From contig CM042143.1 in NCBI GenBank assembly GCA_023376005.1, positions 86,445,051-86,509,050 of the forward strand: a stretch of DNA of 64,000 nt. Reading direction: 5' to 3'. Position numbers and translations under genes: made by a program. Source of the stretch: Doryteuthis pealeii. Its lineage: Eukaryota > Mollusca > Cephalopoda > Myopsida > Loliginidae. The notes beneath the pieces are model-generated. The model worked only from the letters and a program-made list of their open reading frames with translations, did no database searches and was not told where the DNA came from. This document shows positions 1-10,875 of the stretch, piece by piece. Within the stretch, counting starts at the first letter, position 1. Every line of letters starts with the position of its first letter.

Positions 1-28
1 TACGTATTTCAACTCTACAGCCCTGCTC

Positions 29-34
<6 letters not shown>

Positions 35-84
<50 letters not shown>
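35..84. repeat. (AT)n(GT)n microsatellite
   Basis: It abuts the SINE A head. Similar arrays of 30-90 bp are at 628-669, 827-864, 6248-6335, 7070-7128, 10585-10621, 11142-11175, 12028-12080, 13655-13680, 19531-19561, 20527-20577, 23205-23258, 23492-23562, 23898-23928, 24423-24470, 30683-30765, 32671-32698, 33040-33080, 35580-35640, 35793-35835, 45602-45636, 53373-53405 and 53828-53884. Confidence 0.9.
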
Positions 85-85
<1 letters not shown>

Positions 86-336
86 CTAGCTCAGTCGGTA
101 GAGCATTTGGATAGAAACCACAAGGTTGCTAGTTCAATACCAGCCCTCGCCAACTCAGCGTATGAGTAGCACAGGGAACTGTACGGTAAAGTAAGGAGCT
201 GATGGTAGGTGTGGCACTCCACCTCAGATGCAAAAAATAGTCTCCTTGGCCTAGCACTAGTGAAAAAGGGATAGACTCTCTCGCTGATGGGCTGATACCG
301 ACTTTAGGCCACCCCGGCGACTTTACTTACTTTACT
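85..336 (+). mobile_element. SINE A (tRNA-Lys-like head)
   Basis: The head CTAGCTCAGTCGGTAGAGCA (box A TAGCTCAGTCGG) and TAGTTCAATACC (box-B-like) are followed by the body CAACTCAGCGTATGAGTAGC and GCTCCACCTCAGA-type sequence, then the tail TGATACCGACTTTAGGCC...GACTTTACTTACTT. Full length, about 250 bp, inserted next to (AT)n(GT)n. Not a functional tRNA: the acceptor and anticodon arms are lost. Confidence 0.85.
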
Positions 337-622
337 TTAATGTAAAATCCTCTATTCTAATAATACAAATCTATTATTGGATTCAAGTTGCAAATTAAAG
401 AAATATACTTTGTAATAACACTGAAATAGATAAAAGTATATAAAAATTAACAATCACTGAAATAACAGTCTCTTCTCATACAGACAAAACCAGCCAACTG
501 TCTCCAATAACCAGCCACAAGACTCTCATGAATCACTTAATGCTTCACTTAACCTAAATCCTTTGATCATTCTATCCCCCAACCAGAACATCTTTGGCAC
601 CCCCCATCTCCTTTCTCTGCAT

Positions 623-674
<52 letters not shown>

Positions 675-690
675 GTGTTTTAAAATAATA
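337..690. other. Unannotated AT-rich sequence
   Basis: Besides the (AT)n at 628-669, nothing recognised. The segment ATCTATTATTGGATTCAAGT, TACAAATT-like at 369-395 recurs at 5991-6018. Confidence 0.5.
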
Positions 691-820
691 AAGATTCATT
701 CTGATGAAGCCTTTAAAGACCAAGAGAGGTGAAATATTAATTGAATGTAATTGTTTTTGTTCTGTTATTCACTTCTTCCTTAACTTTTCTTCACATTTTG
801 TCACATTCTTCCTATTCTTT

Positions 821-867
<47 letters not shown>

Positions 868-1010
868 TAGAATCTATCATCATTTTCTTCATTAGAATCA
901 ATAAAAATAAAGATTCTGATGAAGCTTCTAAAACCAATAGAGGTGAAATATTAATTGAATGTAGTTGTGTTTTGTTATTCACTTTTTCCTTAATTTTTCC
1001 TCACTTTGAA
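661..1010 (+). repeat. Two direct copies of a hammerhead-like repeat
   Basis: Segments 690-815 and 905-1008 are about 85% alike: AATAAAGATTC...CTGATGAAGC, then GAGGTGAAATATTAATTG, then TTATTCACTT.TTCCTTAA. Each has CTGATGA (701-707; 916-922) and GAAA (731-734; 944-947) at hammerhead spacing, with a plausible but bulged stem II. I could not find a convincing stem III or a cleavable triplet. An (AT)n array (827-864) separates the copies. Confidence 0.4.
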
Positions 1011-1424
1011 ATAAATTATATAAAAATTTTTTTTTTTTTTAAATTAGAAAAACCCAAAATCTTTTTAAGTAAATCAGGTCAGAAAGATCTTTAGTAAATC
1101 AATCACCCATTTATTTATTTTTTATTTCATTTTATTTTATTTTTCTGTTAACCTAATCGCCAAATCAATAAATATTGCTATGAGGCTGATAAGACGGACG
1201 TGTGAATATGTTGAATTGCCAAAAGGTTTCTGCATGCAGCAACAGCAGCCACAGACATGAAAGGAAATCGCATCCTAGTTGCAAATGCAAAACTGCAACT
1301 ATCTAGAAAGTAGGAAATCAATTTCTGTGTTTTGCCCTCAAAACCAAAAATCTCATCTGCATTGAAATTATATTAAACAAATATGAACTGAGAGAAAATG
1401 TGTTATGAAAAAAAAGTAATTTTT

Positions 1425-1706
1425 TTTGGTTGTATTAGAAGCATGGAAGAAAAGATCCAGAAAAAAAATGATGAAAATTGTGTACTTAATCTTGTTTATT
1501 TTCCTAATATTTCAAGGTGCCTACCTCTTTCTCTCAATTTTTATTTTTACACGAGTGTTCCTTAGCTTTTCTGTGTTCTTTTAATAAACCTTTGAGAAAG
1601 ACGGAGGCATCTCAAAATATTAGAAAGTAAACAAGATTAAGAACACAATATTTATCATTTTGATTTTGATCTTTATTTTTTTTCCATGCTTCTAATACAA
1701 CCAATT
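1425..1706. mobile_element. Palindromic MITE
   Basis: The ends GGTTGTATTAGAAGCATGGA and TCCATGCTTCTAATACAACC-like are inverted, and most of each half pairs with the other (AAGATTAAG.ACACAAT and CCTAATATTT blocks). Arms are about 115 bp around CGAGTGTTCCTTAGC. Confidence 0.6.
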
Positions 1707-1932
1707 TTTTTTCTTAACACATATACTGACAAAGAAGCATATGTGGACTCCAAAACAACTGAGAGAAAAGATATATTTAGGTATCTTTATATAACACTTT
1801 CTTTTAATTCTGTTTAAAATTGGTATTTAAGAGACAGGTGATTATTTGTGGGGAATAAATGTGCAATTGTTTTTGTTTTTTTATGAATTCAATCTGTTGA
1901 GTTTATGAATTTAAACAGATATCTTTATAAAT

Positions 1933-2479
1933 ACTAGTAAGAATATGTGCCCTCCATAGGGTGTTAGTATTTAAGTTTTAATGTGATGAAATTTATCAAA
2001 TTAGAAAGACTAACAAAATTAAATAAGAATTCATGTAAAAAGATCACACTTATTTTAATTATATTTTAATTGATTTCTATATAAAATCATTTGTAGGATT
2101 GATTTTAATATGTTGGGGAATAAAACAATAATATTAGAGATCAATAACACCAAGTAATTATTTATTAAATCTAGTTTTAATAAAACCAGTGTGCCAATTA
2201 ACCATATCATATATTATGTAAACCTTTATTTCTTAGTGATATATAAGACACATTGCAGGATTTTAAATGCACGAATAACATGGACTGTTTTAAGGCAAAT
2301 CTAACTCAGATTTTCATAGAGACATTGTTAATAAATAAGATTTATTCTATTCTATATATTAATGATTTTAACTATAGATTAACTACTCATTGATTAACTT
2401 ACGCAATTCCTGAAGGTATTGTGGCATAAGCATTGATGTAGTTTCGATTACAGACAGTCACCAAATCTCCATGATAAGA
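1933..2479 (-). mobile_element. Helitron-like element, 547 bp
   Basis: On the minus strand it begins TCTTATCATGGAGATT (2479) and ends with a CCCT-ATGG-AGGG hairpin, CACATATTCTTA and CTAGT (1937-1933). TC at the 5' end, and a hairpin about 12 nt before CTRRT at the 3' end, without inverted repeats, are Helitron hallmarks. Non-autonomous. Confidence 0.65.
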
Positions 2480-2752
2480 TATGAACTGAGAGGAAAGATA
2501 TATTTAGGCATCTTTAATATAACAGTTTCTTTTAATTCTGTTTAAAATTGGTATTTAAGAGAGAGGTGATTATTTGTGAGGGAATAAGCGTGCAATTGTT
2601 ATGAATTCGTTCTGGTGAGTTTATGAATTAAAACAGACAGCATTTATAAATACTAGTAAGAACATGTGCAATTCCTGAGGGTATTGTGACATAAGCAGAG
2701 ACATAGTTTTGGTTACAGACAGACACTGAATCTCCATCATATGTGTTAAGAA

Positions 2753-3046
2753 AAAAAAATTTTGGTTATATTAGAAGCATGGAAAAAAAATAAAGATCAA
2801 AATCAAAATGATAAATATTGTGTTCTTAATCTTGTTTACATTCTAATATTTTGAGATGCCTCCGTCTTTCTCAAAGGTTTATTAAAAGAACGCAGAAAAG
2901 CTAAGGAACACTCAGTGTAAAAATAAAATTTGAGAGAAAGACGTAGGCACCTTGAAATATTAGGAAAATAAACAAGATTAAGTACACAATTTTCATCATT
3001 TTTTTTTTTCTGGATCTTTTCTTCCATGCTTCTAATACAACCAAAA
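2753..3046. mobile_element. Palindromic MITE, inverted copy
   Basis: Reverse complement of 1425-1706 over its full length, with the same termini, sitting inside the Helitron array. The ORF 2836-3027 is a by-product. Confidence 0.6.
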
Positions 3047-3247
3047 AAATTACCTTTTTTTAAGATATAAACTGAGAAAAAAGATATATTTAGTCAACAT
3101 GATATAACAGTTTCTTTTAACTCTAAGATTGGTATTTAAGAGAGAGAGAGAGAGATGATTATTTGTGAGGGAATAAGCATGCAATTGTTTTTTGTTATGA
3201 ATTCAAACTGTTGAGTTTATGAATTAAAACAGACATCATTTATAAAT

Positions 3248-3347
3248 ACTAGTAAGAACATGTGCAATTCCTGAGGGTATTGTGACATAAGCAGAGACAT
3301 AGTTTTGGTTACAGACAGACAGACACCGAATCTCCATCATAATAAGA
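3248..3347 (-). mobile_element. 100-bp mini Helitron-like element
   Basis: Both termini of the family are present (TCTTATTATGATGGAGATTC at 3347 and CTAGT at 3252-3248) with almost no interior. A sister at 2652-2738 is similar. These are deletion derivatives of 1933-2479. Confidence 0.6.
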
Positions 3348-3828
3348 TATAAACTGAAAAAAAGATATATTTAGTCAACAGGATATAACAGTTTCTTTTA
3401 ACTCTAAGATTGGTATTTAAGAGAGAAAGAGAGAGAGATGATTATTTGTGAGGGAATAAGCGTGCAATTGGTTTTTGTTATGAATTCAATCTGTTGAGTT
3501 TATGAATTAAAACAGACATCGTTTATAAATATTGAAGAGAAAAATGACAAGAGAACATGTCATCATCGTGAATATTTGAATGTCTAATCAGTTCAACAAG
3601 AGAAGAAACTTCAACAACAGCTGTGTTGCAAAATCTTTTTCATAAAAGATCATTAACAGAAGAAAGAAAAGAAAAAAGAAGAAAAATCAACATAAAGTTA
3701 ACAATGGGATTCATTAGAAGAAAAAGATTTTCATTAAGAAATGATCATCAGAATTGAGAAAGAAAATTCTCAACCTAAGGCTACTTAGTTATTTATTAAG
3801 TTTAGTTATGGCAGAAGTCCACAAGTAT

Positions 3829-4535
3829 GGGACCCCCAGTGAGAAGCAAAATCACTAACAATGGTTTGCTAATCTAGCTTGCTAAACACTGAACCACATG
3901 GGGTGCCCAGTTATTTACTAATTGTTGCTTAGTTGTGACACAAGATCAGAATTATGAGACACCCGGTGAGAATCAAACTCACTAACAATGCTCTGCTAAT
4001 CTAGCTTACTAAACATTGAACCACATGAGGTACCCAGTTATTTTCTAAGCTTTGCTTAATTGTGGCACAAAACCAGAAGTATAGGGCACTCAGTGAGAAT
4101 CAAAATCACTAACAGTAGTCTCCTAATTAGCTCGCTAACCCTAACTCTACATGAACTGCCCAGTTATTTACTAAGCTTTGCACAAAACCAGTAGTATGGG
4201 TCACCCAGTGAGAAGCAAACTCACTAAAAATGGTCTGCTAATCTAGCTTGCTAACCACTGCACCATGTAAGGTGCCTAGGTATAGAATATACTTATCTAA
4301 TAGGCTTAGTTGTAGCAGAAGACCAGAACTATGAGGCACCCAGTGAGAATCAAACTCACTTAAAATAGATATCAAATATCTTTTACCACATGAAGTACCC
4401 AGTTATTCACTAAGCTTAACTTATTTGTGGGAGAAGACCAGATATATGGGGCACCCAGTGAGAATCGAAGTCACTAACAATGCTCAGCTAATCTAGCTTT
4501 TTAACCATTATACCACATGAGGTGCCCAGTAAATG
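3829..4535 (-). repeat. Tandem array of six tRNA-like units (family D)
   Basis: Six units of about 115-135 bp start near 3829, 3955, 4081, 4195, 4329 and 4444. On the minus strand each reads GGCACCTCATGTGGTATAAT (box A TGGTATAATGG), a middle part, then GTGAGTTTGATTCTCAC, a five-pair T-arm with a seven-base TTTGATT loop, then TGGGTGCCCC, which can pair with GGGCACC like an acceptor stem. Linkers carry ACTAAGCTTAGCTTAGTTGT and CACAAGACCAGAAGTATGGG on the plus strand. A short insertion between acceptor and D-arm makes them tRNA-like rather than tRNA genes. Confidence 0.7.
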
Positions 4536-4679
4536 GTTGAACAATTGAAACTTTTCTTCATATTCTTGATATTGTTAATTTTGGTTACTCCATTCTTCAT
4601 TTCTCATCAAGTGTGTTAATCTATATAAACATTTTCTTTTCTTCTTACAAGTTAAACACCTGACAAAGAATTGGTTCAG

Positions 4680-5268
4680 TTCAGTTTGATTTGTTTTATG
4701 GCATATCAACCTCAGTGGGTCATTTTATGCCGATAACATTTTGAAATAAATTAATTCTTAATGGATAATCAATTTTGTTTATAAACTTATATTTTTCTAT
4801 TTAACCCTTAAATGGGACCCTAACAGGTACTACCACTCCAGGTCAGAGTGGACCAGTGAGCAATGGTGATGAAGGGGTGCTTTCCCCAAACCTCCTAAAC
4901 TGAAACCTCACTATCAGATAGAGTTTAACATCATTCCCAGGACACAGAGACACTCAGCCACCACCTTCTAGCACCCATATGATAAAAAGGGTTGGGGCTT
5001 GCCATAAGGGCAATAGGGCTGGAGCAATCATATAGGTACTAGGGCTTGACGTGACCAGCCAATTAATCGGAGGGGGCCTCTCCAATCGCCCGTCTAGTCC
5101 AAGTAAGGACCAAAGTGGAATATTGCATGTCATGGACTGCTCAACCACTTGGGTTCTATCCTTAAGCAACATGGGTCGCCACCCATGGCCAACAGGTGGG
5201 CCCATTGGAGGAGTCTTACCCCTCTGCAGAGGTGCAGTCGGTGCATTCTAACACCCCAGCTAACAGGG
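4680..5268 (-). mobile_element. Family E retroposon, near full length
   Basis: Sense is the minus strand. The 5' part (5268-5100) has GCACCGACTGCACCTCTGCA and ATGGGTGGCGACCC. The middle has GGGTGCTAGAAGGTGG and TAGTACCTGTTAGGGTCCC. The 3' end is the tail TATCGGCATAAAATGACCC, GGTTGATATGCCATAAAAC. Other copies differ in how far 5' they extend while keeping the 3' tail, the mark of 5'-truncated target-primed insertion. The ORF 4954-5205 recurs in other copies, but I recognise no domain. Confidence 0.6.
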
Positions 5269-5297
5269 AAGGACAATTCTATATCCTGTGAAATTAT

Positions 5298-5368
5298 GAA
5301 AATTGTAGCTCTTTGTTGTGTTCTTGTGGTTAATAACAACAAGAACACAACAAAGAGTTACAATTTTC
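5298..5368. repeat. Near-perfect 31-bp hairpin
   Basis: GAAAATTGTAGCTCTTTGTT...TTCTTG (5298-5326) pairs with CAAGAACACAACAAAGAGTT...TTTTC (5340-5368) with one mismatch, around a short loop. Unrelated to the 10.7-kb family. Confidence 0.75.
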
Positions 5369-5449
5369 ACAATTTTCTTTTCAATACAATTAAAATGGTA
5401 GAATGCTACTGCCATTTTTTTTTCTTTTTAATTTTCTTTATTTGACAAA

Positions 5450-5836
5450 TCTTATTATAATGGAGATTCGGTGTCTGTGTAACAGGAACTACATCACTAC
5501 TTATATCACAATACCTTCAGGAATTGCGTACGTTTATGAATGAGTATTTAATTTATAGTCAAAATCATTAATACATAGAATAGAATTGTAACAAAACTGG
5601 GTTTAATAAATAATTACTTGGTGTTATTGATCTCTAATATTATTGTTTTTATTCTCCAACGTATCAAAATCAATCCTATGAATGATTTTATATAGAAAGC
5701 AATTAAAATATAATCAAAATAAGTGTAATCTTTTTATATGTGTTCTTAATAAATTTTGTTAGTCTTTCTAATTTAATATATTTCATTACATTAAAGCTTA
5801 AATACTTATGCCCAGAGGGTGCATATTCTTGCTAAT
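5450..5836 (+). mobile_element. Helitron-like element, complete
   Basis: It starts TCTTATTATAATGGAGATTC (5450) and ends with hairpin CCC-AGA-GGG, TGCATATTCTTG and CTAAT (5832-5836, fits CTRRT). Same family as 1933-2479. Confidence 0.62.
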
Positions 5837-6247
5837 TTTAAAAAAAGCAGTTTGCATATTAAACAATTTATCCTTGATAATACTCGAGAAACTGATAAAG
5901 TTATCAGTAAGTTGCTGAACGCCAGACGTCATTTAAACAAACAAGCAAGCAACATTCCCTGTGTAAAATTCCTTGATTCTAATAACACAAATCTATTATC
6001 AGATTCAAGTTACAAATTGATAAGATTTTTTTGAAATAGAAAAAAAAATTATTAGAAAAGCCCAAATCTGTTCAGTGGATCAGGTTTAAAAATATCTTTT
6101 ATAAATCAATCATCTATTTATCTTTTATTTATTTATTTATTTATTTTGTTAATCTAATCGACAAATCAATAAATATTGCTATGAGGCCAATAAGAAGGGT
6201 GTGCGAAACTGTTGTATCAAAAAAAGAACACTGATCAAGTAAAGCAA

Positions 6248-6335
<88 letters not shown>

Positions 6336-6524
6336 CCAAGTTGAAAATGGAAGCGAATCCGATGGTATGTTGAAAGGAAAAATAAACATATAAAATAAAT
6401 AAATACATATATGGATGATATCAAGTATTTCCTTGAGAGGAATCAATCAAAATGGAAAAACGTATATATAAAGATTTGTGTATATATTTTTACATATATG
6501 GAGTATTATAAATAAATGAATAAA

Positions 6525-7064
6525 TGGATACCTTGGTACAGATATAAATTTATTTCGACATTTCTTTTTGCTTCCTCAGTCTGATTTTTACTCATTTGAA
6601 GACCTCACACCCAGTCTTATTGGTATGATCTTCCTATTTCACTGATTGTTTGTTTTTTTTTTGTTTTTTTTTTTCTTTTCCCCAATTCCTTCTTGTTAAA
6701 TACGCAAGCTCATAGGTATGCGCACACTCACGATTATAATTTTTTTAATAGTCTGCGCACGTTAGTTATGTTTGTGACGTTGTAGTTTTTAAATTTGATT
6801 TCTAACTTTATATGCATTTTATGTTCTGACCGTCAGGGTTTTATATGAATATATATGGGTATGTAAATGTTCTAATGTTTTTTGTTTAAGTTTGAAATTA
6901 TTTGCATGTTTACATTTAAATATGAAGGAGGAATTTGAAAAAATGTGGGGAAAAATCAATGAAACAGGAAGATCATAGTGATAAGACTGGGTATGAGTTC
7001 TTCGATTTATTAAAAATCAGACTGAGGAGGCAAAGAAATGCCAAAACAAATTTATATCTGTACC

Positions 7065-7070
<6 letters not shown>
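6525..7070. repeat. Foldback repeat with a third copy at 35.85 kb
   Basis: The left arm 6525-6650 (CCTTGGTACAGATATAAATT, CTTCCTCAGTCTGATTTTTA, AGTCTTATTGGTATGATC) is complementary to 6960-7068. A single plus copy with the same blocks is at 35850-35965. The interior has no recognised content. Confidence 0.6.
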
Positions 7071-7129
<59 letters not shown>

Positions 7130-7131
<2 letters not shown>

Positions 7132-7923
7132 GAAGAAAGAACTGTTTGCTTTGTATATAATCTAAAAAGTTTATTATACATTGAGCTCTCTTCAGTGATT
7201 TAAAGATTCGCTGTATTTATACATACTGGATCATCAATATTAATACAGTGGATCTTAGAAATCACATATAGAATCATCCCTTACTACCAAGTTTTGGATA
7301 AATCTTATATATATATATATACAAAACGTGACCTGTTTGGTCACCCATTGAGCTCTGTGTAGGTAACTGGGATTAGGAAAAAAATGAGTTTGCAAAGCGA
7401 ATTAAATTTTTCTTAAATAAATACGGTCAGAGAATTTTAAAAAAGAAAGAAAAAACATTAAAATTATCTAAGATTTCTAAGAAAGGAAACGTTTTGACTT
7501 AATTTAAGCTACGAGCTAGCTGCTTTTGAAACTTTGCATACAAATATATTTCCTGCTCTCTAAATCACTCTTTACACTCACAGAGAAACTAACATATATA
7601 ACTAGAAGGTAATCAAGATATACCTAGAGAGGAGGAAAATGATAGACAGAATGTGAGTTAAAAGATGGGTCAGTTTTTAACTTAATTGCAAATTACAGCT
7701 AATCAGAACCAATTAAAATGGATTTTTTTTCCAAACATAACTCAATCCTAGAACTAAGGAATATTTTGGGATGTATTTCGTGTAATTAAACTCAATAGGA
7801 AAAAAGCCTTTAGTAAACAATCATAGATTCACTCAGATTTAGTATAATAATAGATGTGTGTGTGTGTGTGTGTGTGTGTGAATTTATATCTGGTAGATTT
7901 GGTTAAAAACACAAATGAGGAAT

Positions 7924-7965
<42 letters not shown>

Positions 7966-8655
7966 CTTCCACATTGATAATTGGGCATGCCTTCAGCTTA
8001 TGAAAAAATATATCTTCAAGATTTTGAGTGTCAAATGTTTTTATGGAGAACAAATATTTTAGATTTTTGATACAACAAAACTTATATAAAATACATTTCA
8101 CTGTGATGAGATAAGTAGCAGGTTTATATACAAGAACAGTAACTTTTTTTCTTTTTTTTTTTAATGAATGGATGGTAAAAAAAAATTCTTGGATGGAGAA
8201 AAAAAAACATGGAATATATGTATCATTCAATATATCCTGAAGCTCAACACACTAATTAGCAGTTCAGATTTGCATTGTAAAAAGAAAACACAAAAATACA
8301 AAACAAAAAAACAAATGAAGACATTACAAGTAAAAGACATAAATGAATACCAAAAATGTACAAATAATATTTTGTCTTTCTAAAAAGTCTATAATATCTG
8401 TCAGGAATCACAAGGGAACAATTTTTATTATTTATTTATTTAGAGGAAACTTTAACAGCAGTCTTAGATTATTGATTTTTATATTTACTTATTTATCTAA
8501 TATTACCAATTTCATATTCAATTATTAAATTTTTCCCCAGAGAAAAAAATAGAGACTACATGGTCCACTTAGATGATGCCCAAGCAGAGAATATATTAGG
8601 GTACAGAAGAAGAAAAAAGTGTTAAAAAGAAAGTTAAAAAGAATAAAAAATAAAA
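7130..8655. other. No gene; microsatellites only
   Basis: It holds (TG)n at 7855-7880 and (CA)n at 7926-7961. The 133-codon minus ORF across them has CVCVCV and THTHTH runs and is not credible. Nothing else recognised. Confidence 0.6.
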
Positions 8656-8659
8656 ATTT

Positions 8660-8872
8660 GGTTATTTCCTATAACTATAACCAAGGTTAAAGAGCCCAGT
8701 CTGCCCTACTATTTACCCATAGCTGGAAGGAGAATAGGATTCATACTTTTCCCAAAGGTATTAGCGCTAAGTGAAATGCAATTACCATGTCCAGGATTTG
8801 AACTCGGGACGACGAGTCCATTTCCCATGACTTTAACTATTAAACTACGTGCTTCCTTGATCTCTGAATACA
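8660..8872 (-). mobile_element. SINE C copy
   Basis: On the minus strand it has a tRNA-like head (GTTCCAAGT-type box-B-like block around 8800-8815), then CATTTCACTTAGCGCTAATA, CCTTTGGGAAAAGTATG and CTATGGGTAAATAGTAGGGC. The same order occurs at 22545 and 24915. Confidence 0.6.
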
Positions 8873-8897
8873 CACACACACATATATATTTGTTGTA

Positions 8898-9022
8898 GAA
8901 ACATATATGATGAAAATGGTTGGTGAGTTGCCATAAGGGCAATAGGGTTGGGACAATCATATAGGTGTTAGGGTTTGACATGACCAGCCAATTGATCATA
9001 GTTGGCCTCTCTGGAGAAGCCA
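8898..9022 (-). mobile_element. Family E internal fragment
   Basis: GCCATAAGGGCAATAGGGTT, CAATCATATAGGTGTTAGGG and CATGACCAGCCAATTGATC are family E middle blocks. Confidence 0.55.
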
Positions 9023-9383
9023 ATAGTTTGAAATCTAACATTATAATTAGCAAAAATTGTTTTATAAAATCTTTACACCAAAATGATCCTGTAAAAATGT
9101 GGACATGATTATTTCAGGCTGATTGAATGGATTTCAAATTATTCTTGAGTTAAAAAAGAAAAAGAAAATTCTGTTTTAGATGACAGAATTCTACAGAATA
9201 ATATATCATTTACAAATACATAAAAACTATCTAATATTATATTCTTCATCATATTCAAACTTATCTCTACAACAAAACATCTGCTTGAGTTTTATCAAAA
9301 TAATTTAAGATCACATATTTATAAAAACGGTTTTTATTAAATTGATTTCATGACAGGAAACACTTTGAATATAAATGTGTGTG

Positions 9384-9385
<2 letters not shown>

Positions 9386-9437
<52 letters not shown>

Positions 9438-9483
9438 GAGATCAAAAACATAAATGCATTTTCAAAATACATACAAATTTTCC

Positions 9484-9528
<45 letters not shown>

Positions 9529-9663
9529 TTCAAATGCTACTCCTACATTTTACCTGTAGTAGCATTAGTAATTAAACCAACAGTTTTTTTTTAGTTCTCC
9601 TGAAGAAGGAGTACCTTGAACTCCAAAACCATGTTAGAGAGAAAAAATTTTTTACATCAAATA

Positions 9664-9734
<71 letters not shown>

Positions 9735-9915
9735 TCAGAGATCAAAATACATACAAATTTGCCTATATATATATATGTGTGTGTGTGGGTGTGTGTGTGT
9801 GTGTGTGTGTTTTCAAAATACAAATTTTCTTTGGCATATAATATATATATCAAAAATATATAAATGTTATTTCAAAATACATACAAATTTTCCTCAGCAT
9901 ATATATATATATATA

Positions 9916-9957
<42 letters not shown>
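9386..9957. repeat. Compound AT/GT microsatellite cluster with repeated spacer
   Basis: (AT)n and (GT)n arrays at 9388-9434, 9490-9525, 9664-9732, 9765-9810 and 9900-9957 are separated by copies of TTCAAAATACATACAAATTT, TCCTCA. The degenerate hammerhead at 9595 is embedded. Confidence 0.85.
9595..9641 (+). ncRNA. Degenerate hammerhead motif
   Basis: Stem I is TTCTC (9595-9599) with GAGAG (9637-9641), including one G-U pair. The core CTGAAGA is 9600-9606 plus one extra A. Stem II is GGAGT/ACTCC (9608-9612, 9620-9624). GAAA has decayed to AAAA (9625-9628). Stem III is weak. The loss of G12 should inactivate it. It lies among AT/GT arrays at 9.4-9.95 kb. Confidence 0.45.
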
Positions 9958-9958
<1 letters not shown>

Positions 9959-10479
9959 AATCACAGAAAAAGTAGATTGCAGCATATGAAATATTAATGG
10001 CTGAAGAATTGCTGCTGTGTGTGTTTAATATAATTAGATATATTATTTTAAATTATTCTGAAATTCTACTTAAACGTTATCTTTCATTTTTATCACAAGA
10101 ATTGCTGAGCTTCTCACTAATATAACACACACACACACACACACACAGAGTCAGTTGGAACGTTTCCAGCCATTTGATATCAGCAAAACAAAATATCAAT
10201 CTAGGTGCCTTCATCCCTATTCAAAATATCCCTCTTGTTATCTGAACACAATTATTCCAGCATCTCTTCCAGTTTTCAAAATCTACAAACTCCTCTTTTA
10301 GAGATAAATTTATTGACCATTCAGTTTTTATTGTGAGGAAAGAAAAGGAAGAAAAAGAATACGCTACATGTCAAAGGGGAAAACATGTGAGAGAGAGGAA
10401 GTGATAGTACTTATTGTCTGCTTCAATGGAAAGGAAGAAAAAAAAGGGAAAGAAAAAGAAAGAAAGAAAAAATATATTT

Positions 10480-10580
10480 TCCAGTTAGCAAACACCATTG
10501 ACTTCATGTCTTCATTAACCTAACTTTGATATACATTCTCTATCCATGATATTGAGCACTCTTTATTTATGAATATAGCA

Positions 10581-10625
<45 letters not shown>

Positions 10626-10875
10626 CATACACACACATTTATAATATAGAGTGCTATATTTATAAATAAAAAATGCTCAATATCTGGGATAGAGCATGAT
10701 ATCTAAGTTAGGGTAATGAGGACATGAAGTCAACAGCGCTTGGTTACTGACAGTTTCTTGCCTGCCTATGTGATTCTCAAACTGAATTTGAGAATCACAT
10801 AGGCAGGCAAGAAACTGTCAGTAACCAAGCGCTGTTGACTTCATGTCCACACCACTCTTAGTTAGATATATGATT
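10480..10875. repeat. Compound inverted repeat around a perfect hairpin
   Basis: The left segment 10488-10582 (GACTTCATGTCTTCATTAAC, CATGATATTGAGCACTC) is complementary to 10650-10735. The right part of the latter is complementary to 10787-10870. The same blocks (CTGTCAGTAACCAA, TGACTTCATGTCCA) occur at 28355-28410, 53885-53945 and 58655-58745, so this is a dispersed foldback family. Confidence 0.65.
10720..10848. repeat. Perfect 62-bp inverted repeat with 5-nt loop
   Basis: The left arm 10720-10781 and right arm 10787-10848 are exact reverse complements over 62 bp (GGACATGAAGTCAACAGCGC at the outer end), separated by CTGAA. Transcribed from either strand it would form a fully paired hairpin. 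Confidence 0.9.

Larger units (their letters stand above)
1755..3535 (-). repeat. Tandem array of Helitron-like units
   Basis: A block GAACTGAGAG.AAAGATATAT to GAATTAAAACAGACATC.TTTATAAAT occurs four times (about 1757-1932, 2482-2651, 3064-3247, 3348-3530). Three of the blocks are followed by a Helitron-like element of different length (1933-2479, 2652-2738, 3248-3347). The repeating order suggests a tandemly replicated Helitron with an internal satellite, with a palindromic MITE inserted at 2753-3046. Confidence 0.6.

Noticed and set aside
701..736. Active hammerhead at 701 and 916
   Set aside because: CUGAUGA and GAAA are present at the right spacing, but I could not form stem III with a cleavable NUH triplet; listed only as related repeats.
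3829..4535. Cluster of functional tRNA genes
   Set aside because: T-arm and acceptor-like pairing exist, but there is an insertion before the D-arm and no convincing anticodon stem; several units are damaged.
3829..4535. CRISPR-like array
   Set aside because: Unit length above 110 bp, diverged units, tRNA-like content and a eukaryotic context.
4954..5251. Host protein from the 60-98-codon ORFs
   Set aside because: The same frames recur in family E copies with target-site duplications, so they belong to a retroposon.
6141..9975. ORFs of 70-130 codons rich in [12 protein letters not shown] or CVCVCV
   Set aside because: They translate (AT)n, (CA)n and (GT)n arrays and are open in several frames and on both strands; no host gene.
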